Shown here: piece after piece, positions 44,806 through 53,250 of the stretch
Position numbering within the stretch: position 1 is the stretch's first letter
How the letters are laid out: each line of letters begins with the position of its first letter
DNA from: Larkinella sp049445795
GTDB lineage: Bacteria; Bacteroidota; Bacteroidia; Cytophagales; Spirosomataceae
Assembly (NCBI RefSeq): GCF_049445795.1
Contig: NZ_JBMSDT010000003.1
Coordinates: forward strand, 434,001 to 498,000
Length of the DNA stretch: 64,000 nucleotides
Direction of reading: 5' to 3'
The notes under the pieces: model-generated
Databases searched by the model: none
Told to the model about the DNA's origin: nothing
Seen by the model: only the letters and a program-made list of their open reading frames with translations
Made by a program: the position numbers and the translations under genes

Positions 44806-45186
44806 ATGAAGCAACAACAACCCAAAGACTTGATTCGTTTGATGAGCCTCTTTCTGACCGGGTTGCTCCTGCTGGTAGCATCCGGTGGCTTGTCGTGGTT
44901 GTCTGTTGAACAACTACCGGCGAAGCAAACAGTTCAATCAGCGGCTAAAAACGAGAAAAAAGCGAAGGATACGCAGCAGGCTACCGTTCAGGCGGCTTCG
45001 TTCGATGCCGTCGTCACACCTGCACTGACGTTTGGTTTCTCGCAACCGGTTTACCTGCTGCCACCGCCCGTGCTGTTTTTTGTCTTGAAACAGACGGTAA
45101 TTCCACGTTTTTTTGAAATTCCCTACTTTTATTTTTCGTTTTTTCGCTACGTTTTCGGGCATCATATTGCCATTAATGCGCCCTGA
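44806..45186 (+). CDS. Small membrane or secreted protein of unknown function
   Basis: A 126-residue protein starting MKQQQPKDLIRLMSLFL, with one hydrophobic segment (MSLFLTGLLLLVASGGLSWL, residues 13-32) that could be a signal anchor. A K-, Q- and A-rich linker follows. The C-terminal third is rich in aromatic residues and prolines (PVYLLPPPVLFFVLKQT, then FFEIPYFYFSFFRYVFGHHI). I recognise no family. It is divergent from nadC and lies before secDF, separated from it by a palindromic element. The promoter match and coding composition support a real gene. Confidence 0.6.
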   Translation: MKQQQPKDLIRLMSLFLTGLLLLVASGGLSWLSVEQLPAKQTVQSAAKNEKKAKDTQQATVQAASFDAVVTPALTFGFSQPVYLLPPPVLFFVLKQTVIPRFFEIPYFYFSFFRYVFGHHIAINAP

Positions 45187-45196
45187 TTGCTGTTGC

Positions 45197-45319
45197 AGAG
45201 GTGAGAAGTTAGACAAGAGATAAAAGACAAAACCGCTGCTTACACGGTTTCAGACACTCTCTCTTATCTGCTCACGCTGCGATTCTTTTCTATTGTCTCA
45301 CATCTTTTCTCTTTATTCT
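45197..45319. repeat. Palindromic element (AGACAAGAGA-type)
   Basis: The left arm reads AAGTTAGACAAGAGATAAAA and GACAAAAC; the right arm holds TTTTCTATTGTCTCACATC and TTTTCTCTTTATTC, with an inner GAAACCG-type pair near the loop. The left arm is close in sequence to the arms of the element at 54611-54694, so the two form one subfamily. Confidence 0.7.
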
Positions 45320-45330
45320 TACAATTACCA

Positions 45331-48300
45331 ATGCAAAACCGAGTCGGAATACTCATTCTGACGGGGGTAATTGCGCTGCTGTGCATTTACTACCTGTCAT
45401 TCACCTTCGTGTCGAACAGCATCAAGCAGGACGCGACCAACTACGCTACCTTGGCCGATGGGAGCATCGATTACGGCAAAAAACAGCGTTACCTGGATTC
45501 GCTCTGGAAAGAGCCGGTTTACCTGGGCAACACGCTGGAAGAAGTAACCGCCCGCGAACTGGGCCTTGGTCTTGATTTACAGGGCGGTATGCACGTTGTG
45601 CTGGAAGTTTCGCCCGCCGAGATCCTGCGAGGCCTGGCCGGTGGCACGCGTGACCCCAAATTTGAGCAGGCGTTGAAAAAGGCGGTTGAAGCCCAGAAAT
45701 CAAGCCAGTCGAGCTTTGTGGATCTTTTTATTGATGCCTACAAAGACATTGCGCCGAACACCAAACTGGCGACGATCTTTGCCAACAGTGCCAATCGGGG
45801 TAAAATCAACTTCCAGTCGTCGGATGCCGAAGTTCGGAAACTGATCAACGATGAGGTCGACGGTTCCATCAGCCGGGCGTTCCAGATCATTCAGGCGCGG
45901 GTCGATAAGTTTGGGGTTGCCAACCCGAACATCCAGCGGCTGCCGGGTTCAGGCCGGATTCTGATTGAATTGCCGGGCGTCGACAATCCCGAGCGGGTTC
46001 GCCGACTGCTGTCGGGTGCGGCCAAGCTGGAGTTTGCTGAAGTTTATACGCTGAACGACGTAGCCGGTGGGCTGGATCAACTCGGTGCGTACCTGGTTCA
46101 ACTGGAAGCTGAACGCAAACAGGCGGCTGCGCAAAAACCGGGCAGCACGACGGCCACGGCTTCGACCGATACGACCCAAAAAGACAACTCGCTGGCGGCT
46201 CAGTTGGCGCAGAAAAATCAACCCGCCAAAGGGGATACGGCAAAAACCGATACTTCGGCCACGGCCGCGCAAAATGCCGCTTTGACGAGCCTGTTTGTGC
46301 CGATTTCGCAGAATCAACTGGGCGTTTACCTGAAAGATACCGCCCGCGCCAACGACATTCTGGGCCGTCCGGCTGTGAAAGCCCTATTCCCGGTCGATGC
46401 CGAATTGCTCTGGGATCGGAAAGCGATCGTCACCAATGACAACAAGGAAATTCTGCCGTTGTATTTCATCCGCAAACCGGCGGGTAAAGCACCCCTGGAA
46501 GGCGATGTCATTGTGGATGCCACGAACGACTACGACGATCGCGGCCGTCCGGAAGTAACCATGCGTATGAACGCCGAAGGTGCCCGCAAATGGCGTGCGC
46601 TGACGGCCGCCAACATCAACCGGCCCGTCGCCATCATTCTCGATAACCTGGTGTACACGGCACCGACGGTTCAGAACGAAATTCCGAACGGTAGCTCCAG
46701 CATCTCGGGTAACTTCACGGTGGAAGAAACCAAAGACATGGCCAACATCCTGAAAGCCGGGAAGTTGCCAGCGCCGACGAACATCGTGGAAGAAGCCGTT
46801 GTCGGGGCCACGCTGGGTTCCGAAGCGGTTAATGCCGGAGTTATTTCCTCGCTGGTTGGTCTGGCGATTGTCCTGGTTTTCGTGGTAGCCTACTACGGGC
46901 GCGCCGGTTTCATTGCCGACCTGGCCCTGTTTGTCAACCTGTTTTTCCTGCTGGGAATCATGGCCTCGCTGGGTGCAGTTTTGACCATGCCCGGTATTGC
47001 CGGTATCGTGTTAACGATCGGGATGGCTGTTGATGCCAACGTGTTGATTTTCGAACGGATCAAGGAGGAACTGGCGCTCGGTAAGCCGTTCAAACAGGCC
47101 ATTGCCGACGGTTTTACGAATGCTTATTCGTCGATCATCGACTCGAACGTGACGACGCTGTTAACTGGTGTCATTCTGTTCATCTTCGGAACGGGTCTGA
47201 TTCTCGGTTTTGCCACGACGCTCGTCATCGGTATCCTGACCTCGCTGTTTGCGGCCATTTTCATTACCCGGATCATTCTGGAGCAATACGTAAAAAATGG
47301 CAAGACGCTGGCATTTGGCACGAGCTGGTCGAAAAATCTTTTCAAAGACTCGGCATTTGACTTTGTATCGCGCCGTCGGTTGTATTATACGATTTCGTCG
47401 GTTGTGATCGCTTTGGGGATTATCTCCGTGATCGTTAAGGGCTTCGGTCTGGGCGTTGACTTCAAAGGCGGGCGTTCGTACGTCGTTCGGTTTGAAAAAA
47501 GCGTTAGTACCGAAGACGTTCGCAGTTCGCTGGAAAATGAACTGCCGGGTTCGCTGGAAGTAAAAACCTACGGCGGTACGGGTGTTGGCGGGGGTAACCA
47601 GGTTCGGGTAACGACCAGCTATCTGGCCGATGCGACGACGCCGGACTCCGACAAAGAAGCTGAATCGAAGTTGCTGGCCGGTATTGCCAAAATTCAGGGT
47701 AATAAAGGCAGTATCGAAAGCTCGCAGAAAGTAGGCCCGACGATTGCCAATGACCTAATTTACTCCGCCCTCTGGTCGATTTTGCTGGCCGTGGCGGTGG
47801 TGTTCTGCTATATTTTGATCCGGTTTAAGAAACTAGCCTTCGGCTACGGTGCGGTGGTGGCCTTGTTCCACGACGTGCTGATCATCCTGGCGATTTTCTC
47901 AATTGGCAACGGTTTCCTGCCGTTCTCGCTCGATATCGACCAGGCTTTTGTCGGCGCTTTGCTGACCATCATGGGGTACTCGATGAACGACACTGTCGTC
48001 GTTTTTGACCGCGTGCGGGAGTACCTGAACGATTCGAAAGGCCGAAAAGAAAGTATCCCGGTTGTGATCAACAACGCCTTGAACAGTACCCTCAGCCGGA
48101 CCGCCGTCACCGGTCTTTCGACGATGCTGGTACTGATTGTTCTGTTCATCTTCGGGGGCGAAACCATCCGGGGCTTCTCGTTCGCGATGCTGATCGGGGT
48201 GATCGTCGGGACGTACTCATCGCTGTTTGTGGCAACGCCGATTGTAGTCGATGCCCTGAGTCGTGACCAGCTTAACGAGGTTACCGCTACGCCGGAAACA

Positions 48301-48336
48301 CCGGCCCCTGGCAAAGCTGCCCGCGCCAAGGCGTAA
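45331..48336 (+). CDS. secDF: Fused protein translocase subunit SecDF
   Basis: This 1001-residue protein joins SecD and SecF in one chain, as is usual in Bacteroidota. The SecD half has GLGLDLQGGMHVVLEV near residue 78, a long periplasmic P1 part and helices from about residue 505. The SecF half has GLGVDFKGGRSYVVRF near residue 708 and the helix motif YSMNDTVVVFDRVREYL. About twelve membrane segments are expected. SecDF uses the proton gradient to pull preproteins across the membrane after SecA. A Q-, T- and D-rich insert (about residues 255-325) lies in the SecD P1 domain. Confidence 0.97.
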   Translation: MQNRVGILILTGVIALLCIYYLSFTFVSNSIKQDATNYATLADGSIDYGKKQRYLDSLWKEPVYLGNTLEEVTARELGLGLDLQGGMHVVLEVSPAEILRGLAGGTRDPKFEQALKKAVEAQKSSQSSFVDLFIDAYKDIAPNTKLATIFANSANRGKINFQSSDAEVRKLINDEVDGSISRAFQIIQARVDKFGVANPNIQRLPGSGRILIELPGVDNPERVRRLLSGAAKLEFAEVYTLNDVAGGLDQLGAYLVQLEAERKQAAAQKPGSTTATASTDTTQKDNSLAAQLAQKNQPAKGDTAKTDTSATAAQNAALTSLFVPISQNQLGVYLKDTARANDILGRPAVKALFPVDAELLWDRKAIVTNDNKEILPLYFIRKPAGKAPLEGDVIVDATNDYDDRGRPEVTMRMNAEGARKWRALTAANINRPVAIILDNLVYTAPTVQNEIPNGSSSISGNFTVEETKDMANILKAGKLPAPTNIVEEAVVGATLGSEAVNAGVISSLVGLAIVLVFVVAYYGRAGFIADLALFVNLFFLLGIMASLGAVLTMPGIAGIVLTIGMAVDANVLIFERIKEELALGKPFKQAIADGFTNAYSSIIDSNVTTLLTGVILFIFGTGLILGFATTLVIGILTSLFAAIFITRIILEQYVKNGKTLAFGTSWSKNLFKDSAFDFVSRRRLYYTISSVVIALGIISVIVKGFGLGVDFKGGRSYVVRFEKSVSTEDVRSSLENELPGSLEVKTYGGTGVGGGNQVRVTTSYLADATTPDSDKEAESKLLAGIAKIQGNKGSIESSQKVGPTIANDLIYSALWSILLAVAVVFCYILIRFKKLAFGYGAVVALFHDVLIILAIFSIGNGFLPFSLDIDQAFVGALLTIMGYSMNDTVVVFDRVREYLNDSKGRKESIPVVINNALNSTLSRTAVTGLSTMLVLIVLFIFGGETIRGFSFAMLIGVIVGTYSSLFVATPIVVDALSRDQLNEVTATPETPAPGKAARAKA

Positions 48337-48350
48337 GGCAAACAAACAGG

Positions 48351-48388
48351 AAAAGGGATAAAGGCAAAACCGTCTTTATCCCTTTTTT
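48351..48388 (+). terminator. Rho-independent terminator after secDF
   Basis: AAAAGGGATAAAG pairs perfectly with CTTTATCCCTTTT around a 10-base loop, followed by a run of T. It lies 15 bases after the stop codon. Confidence 0.9.
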
Positions 48389-48406
48389 ATTTTTCGCTTT
48401 CCTTTT

Positions 48407-48436
48407 ATTGACTAAGGCACCAAAAGCGTTATTTTG
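48407..48436 (+). promoter_or_regulatory. Candidate promoter for the amino acid permease
   Basis: ATTG (48407-48410) and TTATTTTG (48429-48436) approximate the -33 and -7 boxes at an 18-base spacer, one mismatch each. The ATG at 48474 is then about 30 bases after the expected start of transcription. Confidence 0.45.
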
Positions 48437-48473
48437 CAAAACATTTATTTCGAAAAATTTTATTCGGGCCTCT

Positions 48474-50030
48474 ATGGAGTCTACCAAATCATCGACACAA
48501 ACACAAAGTTCACTCTGGGCGAAGAAATCGATCTCAAAACTCATGGCCGAAACGGAGGCCGATCCGACTGGTCATGAAGGTGGTACCTTAAAACGAACCC
48601 TGACAGCAACGAACCTCGTGGCGTTGGGGATCGGCGCCATCATCGGGGCCGGTCTGTTTGTCCGGACAGCGGCCGCAGCCGGTGGGCATGCCGGGCCGGG
48701 GGTTACGATTTCGTTCGCGATTGCAGCTTTTGCCTGTGCGCTGGCGGGTTTGTGCTATGCTGAGTTTGCGTCGATGATCCCGATTGCCGGAAGTGCCTAC
48801 ACCTACAGTTATACCACGATGGGCGAGTTTATCGCCTGGATCATTGGCTGGGATCTGGTGCTGGAATACGCCCTGGGAGCCGCTACGGTTTCCATCGGCT
48901 GGTCGCAGTACCTGAACGCGCTTCTCTACGACTTTTTCCAGTTTCACATACCCTACCGATGGTGTCACTCGCCGTTTCAAATCAGCGATGGATTGGGCAT
49001 GTACGCCGGAGAAGCAGGGGTGCGGGGACTCATCAACCTGCCTGCGGTTTTTATCCTGTTGATGTTGAGCTTATTGCTGATTCGGGGCACGCAGGAGTCA
49101 GCCGCGTTTAACAACTTTATCGTTATCGTCAAGGTCAGCATTGTGCTACTGATCATCGGTTGCGCCTGGAAATACATCAACCCGGCCAACCACGTACCGT
49201 ACTTGATTCCGGCCGATGCCGGAACGGCCCGGCTCAGCACCGGCCAGGTTCACGATTACTCCGATCCGCTCAACCACGGCTGGCTCGGCGTTCTGCGGGG
49301 AGCCGGGATTGTGTTCTTTGCCTTCATCGGTTTTGATGCCGTCTCGACAGCCGCGCAGGAAGCCAAGAATCCGCAGAAAGACATGCCCGTTGGGATTCTG
49401 GTATCGCTCGCGATCTGTACTGGTTTGTACATTCTGTTTTCCCACGTGCTGACGGGGCTGGCCCCTTACAAAGAATTCATGGGACACGGCGGAGAAGCCT
49501 CGGTAGTGTATGCTATCAATACCTACATGCCCGGCTATGAATGGCTGGCTTCCATGGTGACAGTGGCTATTCTGGCCGGTTTTTCGTCGGTGATTCTGGT
49601 GATGTTGCTGGGCCAGACCCGCGTATTTTACACCATGAGCAAAGACGGTCTGGTGCCGGCTATTTTCTCGAAACTGCACCCGACTTACAAAACACCATAC
49701 CGGTCACAATGGGTATTCTTTGTCTTTGTTTCGCTGTTTGCCGCTTTCATTCCGGATAGCGTCGTGGGCGATATGACCAGCATCGGAACACTGTTTGCCT
49801 TCGTACTCGTCTGTATTGGCATCATGATTCTTCGGAAAACCGACCCGCACCTGCCCCGGCCGTTCAAAACCCCGCTGTATTTGATTGTGTGTCCGATTGG
49901 GGCCCTCGTCTGCCTGTCGATGATTTTGAGCTTGGGTTGGGAAAACTGGACGCGGCTGATTATCTGGATGGGTATTGGTCTGTTGATTTATTTCGTATAC
50001 GGACGGTACCATAGCAAGTTGCGTGGTTAA
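48474..50030 (+). CDS. APC-superfamily amino acid permease
   Basis: From the ATG at 48474 this is a 518-residue carrier with about twelve to fourteen helices. The first helix has the APC substrate motif GIGAIIGAGLFVRTAAAAGG, and AGSAYTYSYTTMGEFIAWII lies in helix 3. It resembles the cationic amino acid transporter group (YfnA-like). The cytoplasmic front is polar and rich in S, T and K. It should import amino acids with protons. It is a single-gene unit between two terminator hairpins. A start upstream at 48408 would lie inside the promoter. Confidence 0.9.
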   Translation: MESTKSSTQTQSSLWAKKSISKLMAETEADPTGHEGGTLKRTLTATNLVALGIGAIIGAGLFVRTAAAAGGHAGPGVTISFAIAAFACALAGLCYAEFASMIPIAGSAYTYSYTTMGEFIAWIIGWDLVLEYALGAATVSIGWSQYLNALLYDFFQFHIPYRWCHSPFQISDGLGMYAGEAGVRGLINLPAVFILLMLSLLLIRGTQESAAFNNFIVIVKVSIVLLIIGCAWKYINPANHVPYLIPADAGTARLSTGQVHDYSDPLNHGWLGVLRGAGIVFFAFIGFDAVSTAAQEAKNPQKDMPVGILVSLAICTGLYILFSHVLTGLAPYKEFMGHGGEASVVYAINTYMPGYEWLASMVTVAILAGFSSVILVMLLGQTRVFYTMSKDGLVPAIFSKLHPTYKTPYRSQWVFFVFVSLFAAFIPDSVVGDMTSIGTLFAFVLVCIGIMILRKTDPHLPRPFKTPLYLIVCPIGALVCLSMILSLGWENWTRLIIWMGIGLLIYFVYGRYHSKLRG

Positions 50031-50080
50031 TTCGTTTAAGGTTGACGTATACTTTCAATTGGGGTCATCAGACCGTAGTA

Positions 50081-50112
50081 AAACTCCTAAACTCTACCGG
50101 GTTTAGGAGTTT
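50081..50112 (+). terminator. Hairpin after the amino acid permease
   Basis: AAACTCCTAAAC and GTTTAGGAGTTT form a perfect 12-bp stem with an 8-base loop, 50 bases after the stop. The sequence after it is only modestly T-rich, so termination is likely but may be incomplete. Confidence 0.65.
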
Positions 50113-50158
50113 CTCGTTTCGAGCCTTTTCTTTGCAAAAAGATTTGGCAATCGGAGGT

Positions 50159-50956
50159 ATGGAGAGCGCAGAACTGATCGGCTATGTAGCGGCTATTGTG
50201 GCCGGACTGGTAATCGGGCTGGCGGGTGGGGGCGGTTCGATCCTGACCGTACCGATTTTCGTTTACCTGTTTCAGATTCCCCCGGTTTTAGCGACGGCTT
50301 ATTCGTTGTTTGTGGTCGGAACGACTTCGCTGGTGGGTTCCATCGGCTATGCGGTCAAAAAACAGATTGACTTTACAGTTACGGCCGCTTTTGCCATTCC
50401 GTCGTTTCTGTCGGTTTTTCTGTCCCGGCGGTTTCTGGTTCCGGCCCTGCCCGATCCGTTGCTTCAGATTGGTTCCTGGGCGCTGCCCCGCAACGAAGCT
50501 ATTTTGTATTTTTTTGCCTTTGTGATGATCATGGCGGCTCAGGCCATGCTTCGCCAACCGGTTCTGGAACAGCCGGAGACCGTTCGGCCCCGCTTCGGGT
50601 TGCTGGCCCTTGACGGCCTGGGCGTTGGCTTGCTGACGGGAACTATCGGGGCCGGGGGTGGGTTCCTGATTGTGCCGATGCTGGTGTTGCTGGCCGGTTT
50701 GCCCATGCACCGGGCCGTGGCGACCTCGGTGCTGATCATTGCCGTCAATTCGTTCGTGGGTTTTTCGGGCGACCTGCACCGCACGGATCTCGATTGGCGG
50801 TTTCTGATTGAATTTACAGCCTTTTCGGTCAGTGGAATCATACTCGGTATTTATCTCGCACGGTTTGTTCCGCCTGCCCAGTTAAAACGTGGCTTCGGTG
50901 GCCTGGTGCTGGCCGTGGCGGTGTATATGTTGATCAACGAACTTATAAAATCATGA
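50159..50956 (+). CDS. TauE/SafE-family sulfite/organosulfur anion exporter-like protein
   Basis: From the ATG at 50159 this is a 265-residue, about eight-helix membrane protein with the family's two glycine-rich motifs, GLAGGGGSILTVPIF near residue 20 and GTIGAGGGFLIVPMLVLL near 160. TauE/SafE proteins export sulfite, sulfoacetate or related anions. Its stop overlaps the start of the persulfide-dioxygenase-like gene (ATGA), so the two act together in handling reduced sulfur. The earlier start at 50042 would include the hairpin and is rejected. Confidence 0.85.
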   Translation: MESAELIGYVAAIVAGLVIGLAGGGGSILTVPIFVYLFQIPPVLATAYSLFVVGTTSLVGSIGYAVKKQIDFTVTAAFAIPSFLSVFLSRRFLVPALPDPLLQIGSWALPRNEAILYFFAFVMIMAAQAMLRQPVLEQPETVRPRFGLLALDGLGVGLLTGTIGAGGGFLIVPMLVLLAGLPMHRAVATSVLIIAVNSFVGFSGDLHRTDLDWRFLIEFTAFSVSGIILGIYLARFVPPAQLKRGFGGLVLAVAVYMLINELIKS

Positions 50957-52335
50957 TCATCGAGCAATTATATACGGGATGTCTGGCTCAAGGAGCCTAT
51001 TACCTCGAAAGTGAAGGCGAAGCGGCCGTGATCGACCCTCTGCGCGAAACCGCGCCGTATCTGAAAAAAGCTGAACGCAACAGCGCCCGGATCAAGTATG
51101 TTTTTGAAACCCATTTCCACGCCGATTTTGTGTCGGGGCATTTGGATCTGGCAAAAAAAACCGGGGCCACCATCGTGTACGGCCCCAACGCGCAAACCAG
51201 TTTCGACGCCCACCACGCGCAGGATGGAGAGGAATTTAAGCTGGGGAAACTGACCATCAAAGTACTGCATACACCCGGTCATACGCTGGAATCGACGACC
51301 TACCTGCTCATTGACGCCAACGGGAGAAACCACGCCATTTTCACGGGCGATACGCTGTTCATCGGCGACGTAGGCCGTCCGGATCTGGCCATCAAAGGCA
51401 ATCTGACCGAACACGACCTGGCCGGAATGCTCTACGAGAGCCTGCATCACAAAATCATGCCGCTGGAAGATGATGTGATCGTGTATCCGGCCCACGGTGC
51501 CGGTTCGGCCTGCGGCAAGAACATGAGCAAGGAGACGACCGATACGCTGGGCAACCAGAAGCGGTTCAACTACGCGTTGCAAACGAAATCCAAAGAAGAA
51601 TTTATCGAGGCTGTTTTGAGTGGACTTACCAAAGCGCCTGCCTATTTTGCCGAAAATGCCCGGTTGAACAAAGAAGGCTACGAAGCTATCGATCAGGTGA
51701 TGGCGCGCGGACAACAGGCGCTTTCGCCGGCCGCTTTCGAAGCCGCCGTGAACGAAACCGGGGCGCTGTTGCTCGACGTACGCGAGGCTGCCGAATTTGC
51801 GAAAGGTTTCATTCCTAATTCCATTAATATTGGCTTAAATGGCCAGTTTGCGCCCTGGGTCGGGGCATTGATTCCGGATCTGAAACAGCCGATTGCCTTA
51901 GTGACGCCGTTGGGGCAGGAAAAAGAAACCGTACTGCGGCTCGCCCGGGTAGGCTACGACCATAGTATTGGCTACCTGGAGGGCGGTTTTGCGGCCTGGC
52001 AGCAAGCCGGGAAAGAAGTAGACACCGTGCCGTCGATTTCGGCGGAAGAATTTGCCAGACAGTACACACAAGGCCAGGTGGTGGATGTGCGCCGACCCGA
52101 CGAATTTGCGACCGAACACGTCAACGATGCGGACAATTTTCCGCTCGACAACCTGAACGACCACATGGCGGAAATCAGCAAAACCAAACCGGTTTTTGTC
52201 CACTGCGCCGGGGGCTACCGCTCGATGGTAGCGGCTTCCATCCTGAAAGCACGCGGTTTCGACAACCTGATCAACGTAGAAGGTGGTATCGCGGCTATTA
52301 AAAAAACCGGCGAGGTAAGTACCGCCGGACTTTAG
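50953..52335 (+). CDS. Persulfide dioxygenase-rhodanese fusion (CstB/BLH-like)
   Basis: This 460-residue protein has a metallo-beta-lactamase domain with the metal ligands in ETHFHADFVSGH (H54, H56, D58) and LHTPGHTLESTTYL, as in ETHE1-type persulfide dioxygenases. Two rhodanese domains follow. The first (about 270-360, LLLDVREAAEFAKGF) has no catalytic cysteine where one is expected. The second has HCAGGYRS with C418. This matches CstB-like proteins, which oxidise persulfides to sulfite or thiosulfate. It is coupled to the TauE-like gene, which could carry away the product. The last codons (STAGL) lie in a palindromic element. Confidence 0.88.
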   Translation: MIIEQLYTGCLAQGAYYLESEGEAAVIDPLRETAPYLKKAERNSARIKYVFETHFHADFVSGHLDLAKKTGATIVYGPNAQTSFDAHHAQDGEEFKLGKLTIKVLHTPGHTLESTTYLLIDANGRNHAIFTGDTLFIGDVGRPDLAIKGNLTEHDLAGMLYESLHHKIMPLEDDVIVYPAHGAGSACGKNMSKETTDTLGNQKRFNYALQTKSKEEFIEAVLSGLTKAPAYFAENARLNKEGYEAIDQVMARGQQALSPAAFEAAVNETGALLLDVREAAEFAKGFIPNSINIGLNGQFAPWVGALIPDLKQPIALVTPLGQEKETVLRLARVGYDHSIGYLEGGFAAWQQAGKEVDTVPSISAEEFARQYTQGQVVDVRRPDEFATEHVNDADNFPLDNLNDHMAEISKTKPVFVHCAGGYRSMVAASILKARGFDNLINVEGGIAAIKKTGEVSTAGL

Positions 52336-52399
52336 TCCGGTTGAGTTTATATACCAGTTGGATAGAACAAACTCAGCCGGACTAAAGTCCGGCGGTACT
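52318..52399. repeat. 82-bp inverted repeat spanning the 3' ends of two convergent genes
   Basis: The arms at 52318-52348 and 52369-52399 are reverse complements at 30 of 31 positions. Each contains a further palindrome, CCGGACTTTAGTCCGG. The left arm supplies the last codons and stop of the persulfide-dioxygenase-like gene, and the right arm ends in the nuoK stop codon. It should act as a terminator for both strands. Confidence 0.92.
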
Positions 52400-52706
52400 A
52401 TTTCTTCAACTCGTTGAGTTCATCGAGCTGCACGGTGTTGAAATGCCGGTAGACCTGCAGGATGATCGCCAGCGCAATGGCGGCTTCGGCGGCTGCCACA
52501 ATCATCACGAACAGGCTGAACAACTGCCCCTGCAACCGAATCGGGTCATTCTGACTAAAGGCAATCAGGTTCAGGTTGACCGCGTTCAGCATCAATTCAA
52601 TGCCCATCAACACCATGATGGCGTGGCGCTTGAGCAATACAATCGCCAGCCCGATGCTGAACAGGGCGGCTCCGACAAGCAGAAAAATACCGGTGTTGAT
52701 TTCCAT
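52398..52706 (-). CDS. nuoK: NADH-quinone oxidoreductase subunit K
   Basis: A 102-residue subunit with three membrane helices. Conserved acidic residues lie in MGIELMLNAVNLNLIAFS and FVMIVAAAEAAIALAIIL, which belong to the proton path of complex I. It starts 4 bases after the nuoJ stop. NuoL, M and N, which usually follow, are absent here; the operon ends at a palindromic element. Confidence 0.95.
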   Translation of the reverse strand: MEINTGIFLLVGAALFSIGLAIVLLKRHAIMVLMGIELMLNAVNLNLIAFSQNDPIRLQGQLFSLFVMIVAAAEAAIALAIILQVYRHFNTVQLDELNELKK

Positions 52707-52710
52707 TCGT

Positions 52711-53238
52711 TTATCCTTTTTTTCGGACCGCAGCCGCAATGGTCGTAGCACCAATCAGCGCAGCCAGCAGTAAAACCCCCGCGATTTCAAACGGGATCAG
52801 GTATTCCGTCATCAGTTGCCGACCAATCGTATCGACGGTCGGGCGGTATACCGGTTCGCCCGGCTGGAGCAGGACAAAATTCGCCCGAACCAGCGCGCTG
52901 TACAACACGCAGAAAATGCCCCCGGCCACCAGCAATGCCCAGAACCAGCCCCGGTTCTGAGTCAGAATGTGGTTCGGTTGCGTAAAGTCGGTCGGGGCGG
53001 TTTGCGATTTGTGCGTCAGCATCACGCCGAAAATAATCAGCACCAGCACCCCGCCGACATAAATCATGATCTGTGAAACGGCCAGAAAATCTGCCCCCGC
53101 CAGCACGAACAAACCCGCCATACCGAGTAAGGTCAGCAAGAGGAAAAAGGCTGCGTACAGCACATTTTTCGTGAGCAAAACGGCCAGGGCCGATCCGAGG
53201 GTGAAGAGAATGAACAAATAAAAAACAACCTGGACCAC
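52711..53238 (-). CDS. nuoJ: NADH-quinone oxidoreductase subunit J
   Basis: A 175-residue subunit with five hydrophobic segments and the conserved helix IMIYVGGVLVLIIFGVML. It uses a GTG start 12 bases after the nuoI stop. It belongs to the membrane arm of complex I, next to NuoK and NuoI. Confidence 0.94.
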   Translation of the reverse strand: MVQVVFYLFILFTLGSALAVLLTKNVLYAAFFLLLTLLGMAGLFVLAGADFLAVSQIMIYVGGVLVLIIFGVMLTHKSQTAPTDFTQPNHILTQNRGWFWALLVAGGIFCVLYSALVRANFVLLQPGEPVYRPTVDTIGRQLMTEYLIPFEIAGVLLLAALIGATTIAAAVRKKG

Positions 53239-53250
53239 GGATTTCGCTGA

